This document shows positions 17,110 through 26,540 of a stretch of DNA of 64,000 nt, in pieces. Made by a program: the position numbers and the translations under genes. Numbering within the stretch: the stretch's first letter is position 1; each line of letters begins with the position of its first letter. The stretch spans positions 62,001-126,000 of the forward strand of contig NZ_MAHX01000017.1 in the NCBI RefSeq assembly GCF_002023715.1, given 5' to 3'. The notes beneath the pieces are model-generated. The model was not told the DNA's origin, did not search any database, and worked only from the letters and a program-made list of their open reading frames with translations. The stretch comes from Elizabethkingia occulta. Its GTDB lineage: Bacteria; Bacteroidota; Bacteroidia; Flavobacteriales; Weeksellaceae.

Positions 17110-18493
17110 CTCCTTCTTTTGCTTTATAAGTTTCACCAGAAATTTTCAAAATCGTTTTCAATTCCGCCTGTGCAATTACAGGGAATGTTCTTGCATATAA
17201 TAGGAATAATACAGAGAAGAATCCGATAGTTCCTAAATATACACCCACGTCTATAATAGTTGGCTTAAACATTGTCCATGAAGACGGTAAGTAGTCTCTT
17301 GAAAGGTTAATAACGATGATATCAAAACGCTCAAACCACATACCGATGTTAATGATTAATGCTACTATAAATGTCCAGATAATATTGGTTCTTAATTTCT
17401 TAAACCAGAATGATGCAGGGATAACAAGGTTACAGATAATTAACGCCCAGAATGCCCACCAATAAGGACCGGTTGCTGCTCCCGGAGATAAATATGTAAA
17501 GTCCTCGAATCTTGAACCTGAATACCATCCGATGAAATATTCAGTTGCATAAGCTACAGTTACCATACCACCAGTTACAATGATTACGATGTTCATAATC
17601 TCGATGTGGTACATTGTAATATATTGCTCCAAGTGACATACTTTTCTTGCAACTAAAAGAAGGGTCTGTACCATTGCGAATCCTGAGAAGATCGCACCCG
17701 CAACGAAGTACGGAGGATAGATGGTAGAGTGCCATCCTTTGATTACTGAAGTGGCGAAGTCAAATGATACCGTGGTGTGTACCGAGAATACAAGTGGCGT
17801 TGCTAAACCTGCAAGAACTAATGAAAGTTCTTCAAATCTTTGCCAGTGCTTTGCTTTACCTCCCCAACCAAATGCAAGGATAGTGTAAATCTTTTTAGTG
17901 AATGGAGTCTTTGCTCTGTCACGGATCATTGCAAAGTCAGGAATAAGTCCCATGAACCAGAATACTACTGATACTGAGAAATAAGTTGAGATTGCAAATA
18001 CGTCCCAAAGTAGAGGCGAGTTAAAGTTTGGCCAAAGAGATCCAAACTGGTTTGGTAATGGGAATACCCAGTATCCAACCCAAACACGACCCATGTGAAT
18101 TACCGGGAATAACGCTGCCTGAACAACGGCAAAAATTGTCATTGCCTCTGCAGAACGGTTAACCGACATTCTCCATCTTTGTCTAAATAATAATAGTACG
18201 GCAGAGATCAATGTACCGGCGTGACCAATACCTACCCACCATACGAAGTTGGTAATATCCCAACCCCAGTTGATAGTCCTGTTTAACCCCCATGCACCAA
18301 TACCTGTACCAATTGTATATGCTATACATCCAACTCCGTAGATAAATAGTACAAGTGCTGCATAAAGTGAGTACCACCATAATTTTCCGGCTCTTTCCTC
18401 GATTGGACGAGCAATATCTTCCGTAATATCATGGTAAGTCTTGTGACCAATAATAAGCGGTTCCCTAATCGGGGCTTCGTAATGTCCTGACAT
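17096..18493 (-). CDS. actC: Alternative complex III subunit ActC (NrfD-like menaquinol-binding subunit)
   Basis: This 465-residue protein has about ten membrane helices and belongs to the NrfD/PsrC polysulfide-reductase membrane family. In alternative complex III, ActC docks to the Fe-S subunit ActB and holds the quinol-oxidation site. Aromatic-rich helices and the segment W-W-V-G-I-G-H-A-G-T-L-I are typical. It lies 19 nt downstream of actB and overlaps actD at its end. Confidence 0.95.
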   Translation of the reverse strand: MSGHYEAPIREPLIIGHKTYHDITEDIARPIEERAGKLWWYSLYAALVLFIYGVGCIAYTIGTGIGAWGLNRTINWGWDITNFVWWVGIGHAGTLISAVLLLFRQRWRMSVNRSAEAMTIFAVVQAALFPVIHMGRVWVGYWVFPLPNQFGSLWPNFNSPLLWDVFAISTYFSVSVVFWFMGLIPDFAMIRDRAKTPFTKKIYTILAFGWGGKAKHWQRFEELSLVLAGLATPLVFSVHTTVSFDFATSVIKGWHSTIYPPYFVAGAIFSGFAMVQTLLLVARKVCHLEQYITMYHIEIMNIVIIVTGGMVTVAYATEYFIGWYSGSRFEDFTYLSPGAATGPYWWAFWALIICNLVIPASFWFKKLRTNIIWTFIVALIINIGMWFERFDIIVINLSRDYLPSSWTMFKPTIIDVGVYLGTIGFFSVLFLLYARTFPVIAQAELKTILKISGETYKAKEGDEHH

Positions 18494-18512
18494 TTGTTAC
18501 TTTATTTATTAT

Positions 18513-21500
18513 TTAAACTTCTTTTTCTTCTCTATTTCTAATTTTCGTATGGTAGAAAACGTTTGGTTTTGTACCAATTTCCTCTAGCAGGTAATATCTT
18601 CTCTTGCTACCGAATAAGCTTCTTACATGAGATCCATTGTCATTCATGTCTCCGAACTGCATAGCTCCTGTAGAACAAGCTTTAGAACAAGCTGTCTGGA
18701 ATTCTCCGTCAGCAACTCTTCTGCCATCTTTCTTAGCTTCAAGGATTGATGCCTGAGTCATTTGGATACACATTGAACATTTCTCCATTACCCCTCTGGT
18801 TCTAACCACAACATCCGGGTTTAGCACCATACGGCCAAGGTCATTGTTCATGTTATAATCAAACTTATCGTTTAATGCATAGTTGAACCAGTTGAATCTT
18901 CTTACTTTGTAAGGACAGTTGTTTGCACAATATCTTGTACCAATACATCTGTTGTATGCCATTTGGTTCTGACCTTGCTTACCGTGAGATGTTGCCGCTA
19001 CCGGACATACAGTTTCACATGGAGCGTGGTTACAGTGCTGGCACATTACCGGTTGGAAGATTACGTCCGGAGTCTCAGATGGTTCGATAAGAATATCGTA
19101 AAGCTGAGGAACGTTAAGTCCTTTATCCAGACCTTCTTTAGTTTCGATTTTCTCTTTAGAAGAATAGTAACGGTCAATTCTTAACCAGTACATATCACGA
19201 GACATTCTGATCTCTTCTTTACCTACTACAGGAACGTTGTTTTCTGCCTGACAAGCAATTACACAAGCTCCACAACCTGTACATGAGTTAAGGTCGATAG
19301 AAAGGTTGAAGTGAGGGCCATCAGTATCATCATTATTATCCCAAAGGTCGATCTTACCCATTGGTAAAGTACCTCCGTAAGTATGCATCTCTAATGGCTT
19401 ATTCCAGTCATTAACATCTTTGTGTAAGAATGTTTGTAAAGGAACTTCTTTTGCAATTTCATAACGTCCCATTAGGGTGTTCTGAAGCTGCATACCTGCA
19501 AACTGGTGCATTTCACCTGTTTTTTCAAGTTTAACACCTGAAAGTGCAAGATTAGATCCGTCGAATAACGGATAAGCGTTGATACCTGTTTTAGCTACTT
19601 CACCATTGTCTGCTTTACCATATCCAAGTGCTAAACCAAGAGAGCCTTCGGCTTGTCCTGGCTGGATGAATACAGGAACGTCTTTTAATGTTACATCATT
19701 TACAGTAAGGTTAACGATAGAACCGTCTAACTGCATTCTGGCATTAAGATCATTATCTATACCTAATTTCTTAGCATCGGCAGGAGAAATAGTGATATAG
19801 TTATCCCAAGACATTCTGGTGATAGGATCTGGTAATTCTTGCAACCAAGGGTTGTTAGCTTGTGTACCATCTCCAATCGCAGTATTGGTGTTTAATACTA
19901 ATTCTAAATCAGAAGCTTTGAATGCTTGTAGTTCAGAAATTGCCTGAGAAGCATTACCTCCTGAATAAGAAAGGTTACTGCCACCACTTACATTATTGAA
20001 ACCATTGTATAATGCCTGATTGAATGATGTTCCACCAAGAATTGTTACAGCGTTTGCTTTAAGATAATCGTAGTAATTATTAGGAGCTCCTTTTCCGTTT
20101 GTCCAGATTAAAAGAGACTCTTCAACTTGTCTTGATTTGTAAACCTTCTGGATAGTAGGCTGCATTAGAGTGTAAACACCTGTTTCAGGCATTACATCAC
20201 CCCAAGATTCTAACCAGTGCGTTGCAGGGATAACAACTTTAGCTGCTTTAGCTACTTCGTTATTTTTATCTGCAATTGCGACTACAAAGTTTGCTTTTGA
20301 TAAAGCAGCCTTGAACTGAGCACCTTTGTTAGAAGAGTATACTGGGTCGATGTTATTTGTAATAACAACACCTACCTGTCCACCATTTAACCAGGAAAGG
20401 AATTCATTATAACGAGCTCCGTCATATTCTTTCAGGTAAGAAGCCTTACCAGTGAAAGCATTAGAAGCTAATTTTTGGTTAATTAAGTGTGCTAAAACGT
20501 GTGCCGCTTTAGAACCATCAGCAAATACTACTGCATTGCTTCCTTTAGCCTGAAGTTCTTTAACGATAGAAGCAGCAATCTTATCAGATGTACCTCCGTT
20601 TAATCCGTTATAAACCTCTACTAAAGTTTTGTATACCTGAGAAGGCTTTTGCTTAATTCTTGTATCAGCGTTGGCTCCTGTTAAAGACATGTTAGATTCA
20701 ATCTGTACGTGTCTTAACATTTTGTCTCCAGGAACTCTTGCTGCTGCATAAGAAGTCTCTAAGCTCGCTCCGTTAAAGTCTCCTAAGAAATCTGCGTTGA
20801 AAGATACTACCAATTGAGATTTGCTTAGATCATAAACCGGAATGTTTCTGCTTCCGAATACTTCCTGTGCTGCATCTAGCGCTGCTGCATATGGAAATGC
20901 ATCGTAAGTTACTAACTCAGCATTAGGATATTTAGCTTTGAAGTCACCAAAAAGTTTTTTGAAAGTAGGGCTTGGCATAGAATGAGAAAGTAAAACTACT
21001 TTCTTGTTAGATGCCTGAGCATCTGCCAAAGCCTTAAGCACAGTGTTATCTACTTCATCAAAAGTAGCTTCCTTACCGTTAACTTTTGGTTGCTTTAGTT
21101 TATCATTGTCATAAAGAGAAAGAACACTTGCCTGAGCTCTTGCATTTGTTTTACCAAGGTTGCCTGCAGCCGGGTTTGGTTCAATTTTGATTGGACGCCC
21201 TTCTCTTGTTTTTACCAATACACTTGCAAAATCGAATCCATCAAAATAAGATGATGCATAGTAGTTCGGTACACCCGGGATAATATCGTGAGGTTTCACA
21301 ACATAAGGAATAGTCTTAACTACCGGAGCTTCACAAGCAGCAAGTGTTACTGCTGCTGTAGAGAATCCTAAAAGTTTTAGGAAATCTCTTCTGCTGGTAG
21401 AAGAACCATTCATTTTTTCCTCATTCCCTAGGAATTCATCTACCGGAATTTCTTCGGCAAATTCTTTCTGAGCCAACTTGTTTGTTAAAGTTGGATCTTT

Positions 21501-21542
21501 TAGTTCGTGAATACTTCTGAATTGTATTTTATTTGAAGCCAT
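18513..21542 (-). CDS. actB: Alternative complex III subunit ActB (fused molybdopterin-like and Fe-S protein)
   Basis: This 1009-residue protein begins with a 45-residue leader, then a twin-arginine-type signal (S-R-R-D-F-L-K-L-L-G) ending near A-A-C-E. A molybdopterin-oxidoreductase-fold domain (to about 740) follows, then a ferredoxin-like domain with four Cys clusters from about residue 755 (C-T-G-C-G-A-C, C-Q-H-C-N-H-A-P-C, C-I-G-T-R-Y-C-A-N-N-C, C-S-M-C). This is the B1-B2 fusion found in alternative complex III; family members carry Fe-S clusters but no molybdenum cofactor. The Tat signal lies well inside the N terminus, as is usual for the family. It is the electron wire between ActC and ActA. 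Confidence 0.96.
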   Translation of the reverse strand: MASNKIQFRSIHELKDPTLTNKLAQKEFAEEIPVDEFLGNEEKMNGSSTSRRDFLKLLGFSTAAVTLAACEAPVVKTIPYVVKPHDIIPGVPNYYASSYFDGFDFASVLVKTREGRPIKIEPNPAAGNLGKTNARAQASVLSLYDNDKLKQPKVNGKEATFDEVDNTVLKALADAQASNKKVVLLSHSMPSPTFKKLFGDFKAKYPNAELVTYDAFPYAAALDAAQEVFGSRNIPVYDLSKSQLVVSFNADFLGDFNGASLETSYAAARVPGDKMLRHVQIESNMSLTGANADTRIKQKPSQVYKTLVEVYNGLNGGTSDKIAASIVKELQAKGSNAVVFADGSKAAHVLAHLINQKLASNAFTGKASYLKEYDGARYNEFLSWLNGGQVGVVITNNIDPVYSSNKGAQFKAALSKANFVVAIADKNNEVAKAAKVVIPATHWLESWGDVMPETGVYTLMQPTIQKVYKSRQVEESLLIWTNGKGAPNNYYDYLKANAVTILGGTSFNQALYNGFNNVSGGSNLSYSGGNASQAISELQAFKASDLELVLNTNTAIGDGTQANNPWLQELPDPITRMSWDNYITISPADAKKLGIDNDLNARMQLDGSIVNLTVNDVTLKDVPVFIQPGQAEGSLGLALGYGKADNGEVAKTGINAYPLFDGSNLALSGVKLEKTGEMHQFAGMQLQNTLMGRYEIAKEVPLQTFLHKDVNDWNKPLEMHTYGGTLPMGKIDLWDNNDDTDGPHFNLSIDLNSCTGCGACVIACQAENNVPVVGKEEIRMSRDMYWLRIDRYYSSKEKIETKEGLDKGLNVPQLYDILIEPSETPDVIFQPVMCQHCNHAPCETVCPVAATSHGKQGQNQMAYNRCIGTRYCANNCPYKVRRFNWFNYALNDKFDYNMNNDLGRMVLNPDVVVRTRGVMEKCSMCIQMTQASILEAKKDGRRVADGEFQTACSKACSTGAMQFGDMNDNGSHVRSLFGSKRRYYLLEEIGTKPNVFYHTKIRNREEKEV

Positions 21543-21563
21543 TGATACTTCTAGTTTTCGTTA

Positions 21564-22934
21564 TTAATAATGACATTTACCACATTCGATACCTCCAATA
21601 GCATCTACAGTAATCTTAGCACCGCTACCATATTGTTTCTTCAACTTGTCGTGAAGTTTCTCAAAGTAAGCCTGGTTGTAAGTGTTACCCATATCTACTT
21701 CTGTAGTTCTGTGGCACTCGATACACCATCCCATAGTGAAGTCGTTAGCCATTTGTACTACGTTCATAGTATCGATTTTACCGTGACAAGCTTTACATAC
21801 TACATCGATTTGCTCGTTAGGATGCTTTTTGTTGAATGAATTGATAATTGCTTGTTCTCCGGCAATAACGTGCTGAGAGTGATTGAAGTATACAAAATCC
21901 GGCATGTTGTGGATTCTTGTCCATTCAACTGGAGTCTCTTTTCCTGTATATGCCATTTTTGCTGGATCCCAACCTGTTGCAGCATAAAGTTTTTTGATTT
22001 CTCCGTTGTAGAAATCTCTGTCGTGACCTGGCTCCAGATATTCACCTTTGTATTCAGGGATAGCTTTGTGACAGTTCATACACACATTAAGTGAAGGGAT
22101 TTCAGATACTTTACCATACTTAGCACCAGAGTGACAAAGCTGACAGTCGATTTTGTTGATTCCTGCGTGAATTTTGTGAGAGAAGTAGATAGGTTGCTCA
22201 GGCTTGTAACCTTTGTAAACACCGATCCACATTAACCAGTTCCATACACCATATGCTGCAAGGATTGCTAAAAGAGCAACAACACCTTGTCCTACAATTT
22301 TGTATTTTGCATAAAGCTCGCTGAAAGACTGAATTCTTGTAGCATTAAGAGCGGTAATCTCTTCGGATTGGTTAAGTTTTACTAGCTGTCTTATTTTGAA
22401 TAAGATCCAGATTAATAGACCTGCAATAGCGAAAAGTGAAATCATTACGATTTTAGCATTTCCTTCGCTAGCTTTAGCTGCGTTTACAGCGTTTAGATCT
22501 GGGGAATCAGTAGCTTTAGCATCTTTCTTTGCATCAGCTGCTGGTTCAGCAGGAGGATTGGATGTATAGGCTAAGATATCATCGATATCTTTTTCAGAAA
22601 GATTCGGGAATTGTTGCATCTCAACTTTTCCGTTTTCTTCGAAGATTTTGTTTGCGTACTTGTCACCGGAAGCTCTTAAAGCTTTGTTGTCTTTAATCCA
22701 CTTTTGGAACCAGTCGCGTCCTAGACCTTCCTCTGCTTTTACCTTTTCTACAATGCCTTTTAATGGTGGCCCAATTAGTTTTGAGTCAAGTTTGTGGCAG
22801 GCTGTACAATTTGTTTTAAAGAGCTCTGCCCCTTTTGCAGGGTCGCCTTCCTGTGCGTTATAAAGAGCACTGGTTGATAGCAAAATACCAATTGCAATCA
22901 GCCCTTTCTTGTAATGCTTTCTCCAATTAATCAT
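21564..22934 (-). CDS. actA: Alternative complex III subunit ActA (multiheme cytochrome c)
   Basis: This 456-residue protein is the first gene of the act operon. It has an N-terminal signal or anchor, a class I cytochrome c domain (C-T-A-C-H at about residue 42, with a Met-containing segment later), an Ala/Asp/Lys linker, and two membrane helices (about 160-180 and 215-235). A C-terminal domain carries five more sites: C-Q-L-C-H, C-M-N-C-H, C-K-A-C-H, C-I-E-C-H and C-G-K-C-H. That makes six hemes, against five for the classical ActA of Rhodothermus. The C-terminal domain docks on ActB; the extra monoheme domain may pass electrons on to an oxidase. Confidence 0.95.
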   Translation of the reverse strand: MINWRKHYKKGLIAIGILLSTSALYNAQEGDPAKGAELFKTNCTACHKLDSKLIGPPLKGIVEKVKAEEGLGRDWFQKWIKDNKALRASGDKYANKIFEENGKVEMQQFPNLSEKDIDDILAYTSNPPAEPAADAKKDAKATDSPDLNAVNAAKASEGNAKIVMISLFAIAGLLIWILFKIRQLVKLNQSEEITALNATRIQSFSELYAKYKIVGQGVVALLAILAAYGVWNWLMWIGVYKGYKPEQPIYFSHKIHAGINKIDCQLCHSGAKYGKVSEIPSLNVCMNCHKAIPEYKGEYLEPGHDRDFYNGEIKKLYAATGWDPAKMAYTGKETPVEWTRIHNMPDFVYFNHSQHVIAGEQAIINSFNKKHPNEQIDVVCKACHGKIDTMNVVQMANDFTMGWCIECHRTTEVDMGNTYNQAYFEKLHDKLKKQYGSGAKITVDAIGGIECGKCHY

Positions 22935-22983
22935 TTAATTAATCTTGATTAGTTAATCTTTGATACTATATCATTCAATTCGG

Positions 22984-22991
22984 CAAAAATA
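22984..22991 (-). promoter_or_regulatory. TAnnTTTG (-7) box for the act operon
   Basis: TATTTTTG on the minus strand lies 49 nt before the actA ATG. The -33 region has no exact TTG. If it is used, the leader is about 44 nt and AT-rich. Confidence 0.4.
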
Positions 22992-23085
22992 CTATTTTAA
23001 CACTACATTAACAGGGCTAAAATATGTCTAAATGTCATTTTTCGGTAATTTATATCAATTCTAAATTAGTTTCAGGAATTAGTCT

Positions 23086-23093
23086 TATTTTTG
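23086..23093 (+). promoter_or_regulatory. TAnnTTTG (-7) box for the SPOR-like gene
   Basis: TATTTTTG ends 20 nt before the ATG at 23114. No -33 TTG is present. Confidence 0.45.
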
Positions 23094-23113
23094 CATAAAT
23101 TAACTATTAATAG

Positions 23114-23671
23114 ATGAAAAAGATATTTCAGATAGGAGCTGTTATGATGTTGTTTTGTTTTCAAAATATTTATGCTCAGAAGATTATCAGTAAGAAAGAT
23201 AGTGTGAGCGGTAATGTTTATACTGCGCAAATGGATAGCAGAATAGACGAATTGTTGACCAGATCTGAAGAGAGCTGCAATCGTCCTGCAGGTCCTAAAA
23301 TTGTAAATAATACTGGTGGCGGATCGGTAATAAGCGAGGATAGAATTGTTACAAGTACTCCTCGTGTTATCAATACAAAAACACTCTCTACTGCAGATAT
23401 TTGTAGAAACAGACCTAAGCTTAGTGGTTATAAGATTCAGATTGCTGTGACTAACAATAGCAATGATGCAAATAAGATAAGATATGAGGTAAGACAAAGT
23501 TTTCCGGATCTTAGAACAGAGCTTGACAGTAGCCTTAGACCTAACTATAAAATTCTTGCCGGTAGCTTCTTTAGTAAGCAAAGCGGTAGCGAGGATCTGA
23601 GAAGGGTAAAAAGAGTATACAGCGGAGCGATACTTATTCCTTACAGAATCTTCTGTGTGGAAGCAAAATAA
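23114..23671 (+). CDS. Secreted SPOR-like domain protein
   Basis: This 185-residue protein has a Sec signal peptide (M-K-K-I-F-Q ... N-I-Y-A-Q, about 20 residues). A C-terminal region (about 108-185) follows the SPOR pattern: G-Y-K-I-Q-I-A-V-T-N-N-S, a helix starting N-D-A-N-K-I-R-Y-E-V, N-Y-K-I-L-A-G-S-F-F, a second helix, then a final hydrophobic strand. SPOR domains bind denuded peptidoglycan at division or remodelling sites, so a periplasmic cell-wall role is inferred. The middle region is Ser/Thr-rich and unassigned. It has its own promoter box and terminator and is divergent from the act operon. Confidence 0.72.
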   Translation: MKKIFQIGAVMMLFCFQNIYAQKIISKKDSVSGNVYTAQMDSRIDELLTRSEESCNRPAGPKIVNNTGGGSVISEDRIVTSTPRVINTKTLSTADICRNRPKLSGYKIQIAVTNNSNDANKIRYEVRQSFPDLRTELDSSLRPNYKILAGSFFSKQSGSEDLRRVKRVYSGAILIPYRIFCVEAK

Positions 23672-23680
23672 AAATAAAAA

Positions 23681-23706
23681 AGGGAGCCAATCGGCTTCCT
23701 TTTTTA
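23681..23706. terminator. Shared terminator between the SPOR-like gene and the response regulator
   Basis: An 8-bp stem (23681-23688 with 23693-23700, one G-T pair) has T-tracts reading out on both strands. It is a convergent terminator. Confidence 0.8.
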
Positions 23707-23719
23707 TTGTAATCAGTGC

Positions 23720-24406
23720 TTAGTTTTTTACTAAAAGTCTGAATCCTTCACCGTGTACATTGATGATCTCCAAACCTTCATCTTCTTTTAGAAGTTTACG
23801 AAGTTTAGCAATGTAAACGTCCATACTTCTCGCTGTAAAGTAGTTCTCTTTCTTCCAGATTTTTCTTAGTGCCAGATCACGAGGCATAAAATCATTTCTG
23901 TGGATACAAAGAAGCTTTAATAGCTCATTTTCTTTTGGAGAAAGCTTATATTCCTGATCGTTTACACGTAGCTGACGCAACATAGAGTCGAAGAATATAT
24001 TACTGATTTTAAATTGTTCCTGTTCTTCGTCTTCAATGGAAGAACTTCTCTGAAGGATTGCTTTTATCTTGTAAAGCAATAGTTCAGTATCAAAAGGTTT
24101 GGTGATATAATCATCGGCTCCGATTTGGTATCCTTTCAGGATATCTTCGCGCAAGTTTTTAGCGGTAAGGAAGATGATCGGAATATTTTTATCAATTTTT
24201 TTAATTTCTTCAGCTAAAGAGAAACCATCCTTTTTTGGCATCATTACATCGGTAATGCAGATGTCAAATTCGTTTTCGGTAAATTCTTTTAGTCCTTGTT
24301 CGCCATCGGCAGCCAGAGTTACATCGAAGTTATTAATAGTTAAATAATCCTTCAGTACAGCTCCGAAGCTTTGGTCGTCTTCTACGAGTAAGATTCTGTT
24401 GTTCAT
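23720..24406 (-). CDS. OmpR/PhoB-family response regulator
   Basis: This 228-residue protein has an N-terminal receiver domain: acidic pair near residue 10, phospho-acceptor Asp53 in I-T-D-V-M-M-P, Thr80 and Lys102 in I-T-K-P-F. The C-terminal winged-helix DNA-binding domain (about 130-228) contains L-S-P-K-E-N-E-L-L-K-L-L and a R-S-M-D-V-Y-I-A-K-L-R-K-L-L recognition helix. It is the output partner of the histidine kinase 18 nt upstream. The pair resembles the RprX/RprY systems of Bacteroides. The regulon cannot be inferred from the window. Confidence 0.94.
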   Translation of the reverse strand: MNNRILLVEDDQSFGAVLKDYLTINNFDVTLAADGEQGLKEFTENEFDICITDVMMPKKDGFSLAEEIKKIDKNIPIIFLTAKNLREDILKGYQIGADDYITKPFDTELLLYKIKAILQRSSSIEDEEQEQFKISNIFFDSMLRQLRVNDQEYKLSPKENELLKLLCIHRNDFMPRDLALRKIWKKENYFTARSMDVYIAKLRKLLKEDEGLEIINVHGEGFRLLVKN

Positions 24407-24424
24407 TTTTTTAATATTTTGTTG

Positions 24425-25972
24425 TTAGACGATTAACGGAAGTTTTATGGTAAAGGTGCTTCCTTTTTCCTTTTGCGATTCTACAATTATTTGTCCTTTA
24501 TGGAGTTCTATAATCTTTTTAACATAAGAAAGGCCTAGTCCTTGTCCCTTTACATTGTGAATATTTCCGGTTTCTTCACGGAAGAATTTCTCAAAAATCC
24601 GGCTCTTGTTTTCTGTTTCCATCCCCATTCCTTTATCAGAAATTTCTATGACATACCAGTTGCCCTCATTTCTGGTTTTTATTCTTATATCTGGCTTTTC
24701 TGGAGAGTATTTGTTTGCGTTGTCCAGTAAGTTCACTAAGGCATTTGAAATGTGAAACTCATCAATTTTGAAGTTATATTTCTCTGCCTTGAATTCTTCT
24801 GTAAGAGAGCCTTCTCTTTGTTCGACAATCAGGCGGAATGAACGGGTTATTTCCTTTATCAGCTCTCTTACATTTGTGGTTTTCAGGAAAAGCTTCATTT
24901 CATTACGTTCCAGTTTAGACATGTTCAGTACATTCTCAACCTGTTTTTTCATGCGCAGATTTTCCTGCTTAATAAGGCTTGAATAGTATTTTACTTTTTC
25001 CGGATTGGTTGCTATTTTATCATTGTTCAGAGAGTCTGTTGCAACTGAAATGGTGGCTAGTGGAGTCTTGAACTCATGCGACATATTATTGATAAAATCA
25101 GTCTTTACTTCAGAAATTTTCTTCTGCTTGCTCATATAGTTGATAGAGATGATGTAAATCCCCAAAATTGTAAGCAGAGATAGCATTGTTCCCAGAAGCA
25201 TTGGCAGATTATTTTCCACAAGTGAATAATCCTTGCTCGGGAAAATTAATGCCAAAGTATAGAGTGTTTTATACTGATTGTCAGTGAAAAGTTCAAACGT
25301 ATAATTTTGTTTATCTGGCTGTGCTAAAAAATTATTATTAGCAACCTTTGTAGGGTTGTTATTCTTATCTAAAATGGCGAATCCAATTGGGGTATTAATG
25401 CCCTTCATGCTTAATTCACGTTTGATGAGACTGTCTAGTTCCTTAGTATTTATACGCTGCTGTATAGGCATATTGCTGGCGTTAATTTTAACCAATTGCT
25501 TAAGGGTAAAATTATTGCTGGATAAATCCTGATTCATTTCAGATGTCAGAGGCTTTGGCGCCGCATTTTTTAGCTTTATCAGCCCTTCATCTCCATACAA
25601 GTTCGTTAACTCTACATTGTCCCCCGGAGTAGGTAGCGGAATATCTTTCTTTTCAATAATATTTTTAGAGAATGCAATAACTCTTTTGTTATTAGTAGAG
25701 TCTGTAGTGGACTGAATATATTGTTGGGTAGCCTGTCCACTGGAATTTTTTATAGCTTCCGAAAAATTGGTTTTGTTGTTAGCGTAATATTTATCCACCT
25801 CCATTTCATTTACCTTTTCACGGATATTTTCCATGGAAGAATATACCTTGTTAGAGAACTCCTGTTCCAAAGCTCTGTAATACTCCTTCAGCCAGTATAG
25901 CTGCATAGATACGAAGACGATAAGGGAGATCGTCATAAAAACGGATATGATAGGAATGAACTTGTTATTCAT
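24425..25972 (-). CDS. Sensor histidine kinase
   Basis: This 515-residue kinase has two membrane helices (about 8-28 and 255-277) enclosing a large periplasmic sensor of about 225 residues with no recognised domain. There is no obvious HAMP; the second helix leads almost directly to the H-box (F-I-N-N-M-S-H-E-F-K-T-P-L-A, His about 298). N-box (N-L-L-D-N-A-N-K-Y-S), G1 (D-K-G-M-G-M), F-box and G2 (G-Q-G-L-G-L-S-Y-V) motifs are all intact. It should autophosphorylate and pass phosphate to the neighbouring OmpR-type regulator. The signal is unknown. Confidence 0.93.
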   Translation of the reverse strand: MNNKFIPIISVFMTISLIVFVSMQLYWLKEYYRALEQEFSNKVYSSMENIREKVNEMEVDKYYANNKTNFSEAIKNSSGQATQQYIQSTTDSTNNKRVIAFSKNIIEKKDIPLPTPGDNVELTNLYGDEGLIKLKNAAPKPLTSEMNQDLSSNNFTLKQLVKINASNMPIQQRINTKELDSLIKRELSMKGINTPIGFAILDKNNNPTKVANNNFLAQPDKQNYTFELFTDNQYKTLYTLALIFPSKDYSLVENNLPMLLGTMLSLLTILGIYIISINYMSKQKKISEVKTDFINNMSHEFKTPLATISVATDSLNNDKIATNPEKVKYYSSLIKQENLRMKKQVENVLNMSKLERNEMKLFLKTTNVRELIKEITRSFRLIVEQREGSLTEEFKAEKYNFKIDEFHISNALVNLLDNANKYSPEKPDIRIKTRNEGNWYVIEISDKGMGMETENKSRIFEKFFREETGNIHNVKGQGLGLSYVKKIIELHKGQIIVESQKEKGSTFTIKLPLIV

Positions 25973-26142
25973 TGTTTACTCAAATATTTGTTAAAATTAA
26001 AAATAAATTGAATATTAAGGAAAATAATTTGATTAAAATTGCTTTTATTTTCTTAAAAAAATGTTTTTTAACACAAAATTTAGATTTCTCATGTGCGCCA
26101 AAACCATGCCAGAAAATACTTTTAGTACTTTATTAAATAAAA

Positions 26143-26172
26143 AAAAGACACTGTTTTTTAACAATGTCTTTT
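26143..26172 (-). terminator. Terminator of the oligopeptidase B unit
   Basis: A 13-bp imperfect stem (26143-26155 with 26160-26172, one mismatch) is followed on the minus strand by a T-rich run. It lies 5 nt beyond the stop at 26178. The rest of the 205-bp gap to the kinase start shows nothing else recognisable. Confidence 0.75.
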
Positions 26173-26177
26173 TACCT

Positions 26178-26522
26178 TTATTCTTCAAAAAGTTCTTCGT
26201 CGATAAAATACTGGATAATAGATTTTCTCATCAAAACACTTTGTTCATTAGGTTTTAATTCCGGGACCTCCTGGAGCTGTTCATATTGAGGCCAGCCATC
26301 ATCATAACCATTGAATTTGTAATAGCCATAAGGTTCTAATAATCTGCAGACAGCGATATGTATAAGATTTAGTTTGTCATCTTTAGAATATTTTTGTTGT
26401 CCGCTCCCTAATTCCTGAATGCCAATAAGAAATAAAATTGTTTCTATTGGAGGATTGGGTTCCATATCAAAGTTTTTCTGAAAAAAAGCTTCTACTTTTT
26501 TCCATAGTTCCTGTTCTGTCAT
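26178..26522 (-). CDS. Conserved hypothetical acidic protein
   Basis: This 114-residue soluble protein is acidic, with no signal peptide or membrane helix. It starts with a helix (E-Q-E-L-W-K-K-V-E-A-F-F) and ends with an acidic Glu-rich helix. A G-Y-Y-K-F-N-G-Y-D-D-G-W-P motif lies in the middle. I do not recognise a domain. It lies 18 bp downstream of oligopeptidase B on the same strand and before a terminator, so it is the last gene of that unit. Confidence 0.65.
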   Translation of the reverse strand: MTEQELWKKVEAFFQKNFDMEPNPPIETILFLIGIQELGSGQQKYSKDDKLNLIHIAVCRLLEPYGYYKFNGYDDGWPQYEQLQEVPELKPNEQSVLMRKSIIQYFIDEELFEE

Positions 26523-26540
26523 TTTTAGTTTTTTTTGAAG

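Noticed and set aside
17110-17136. Nine extra residues before ActD
   Set aside because: They lie inside actC; the ATG at 17109 with M-S-T-T-K-R fits the family start.
23072-23581. Long minus-strand frame opposite the SPOR-like gene
   Set aside because: It is antisense to a clear signal-peptide gene, has no conserved features, and its composition is that of a shadow frame.
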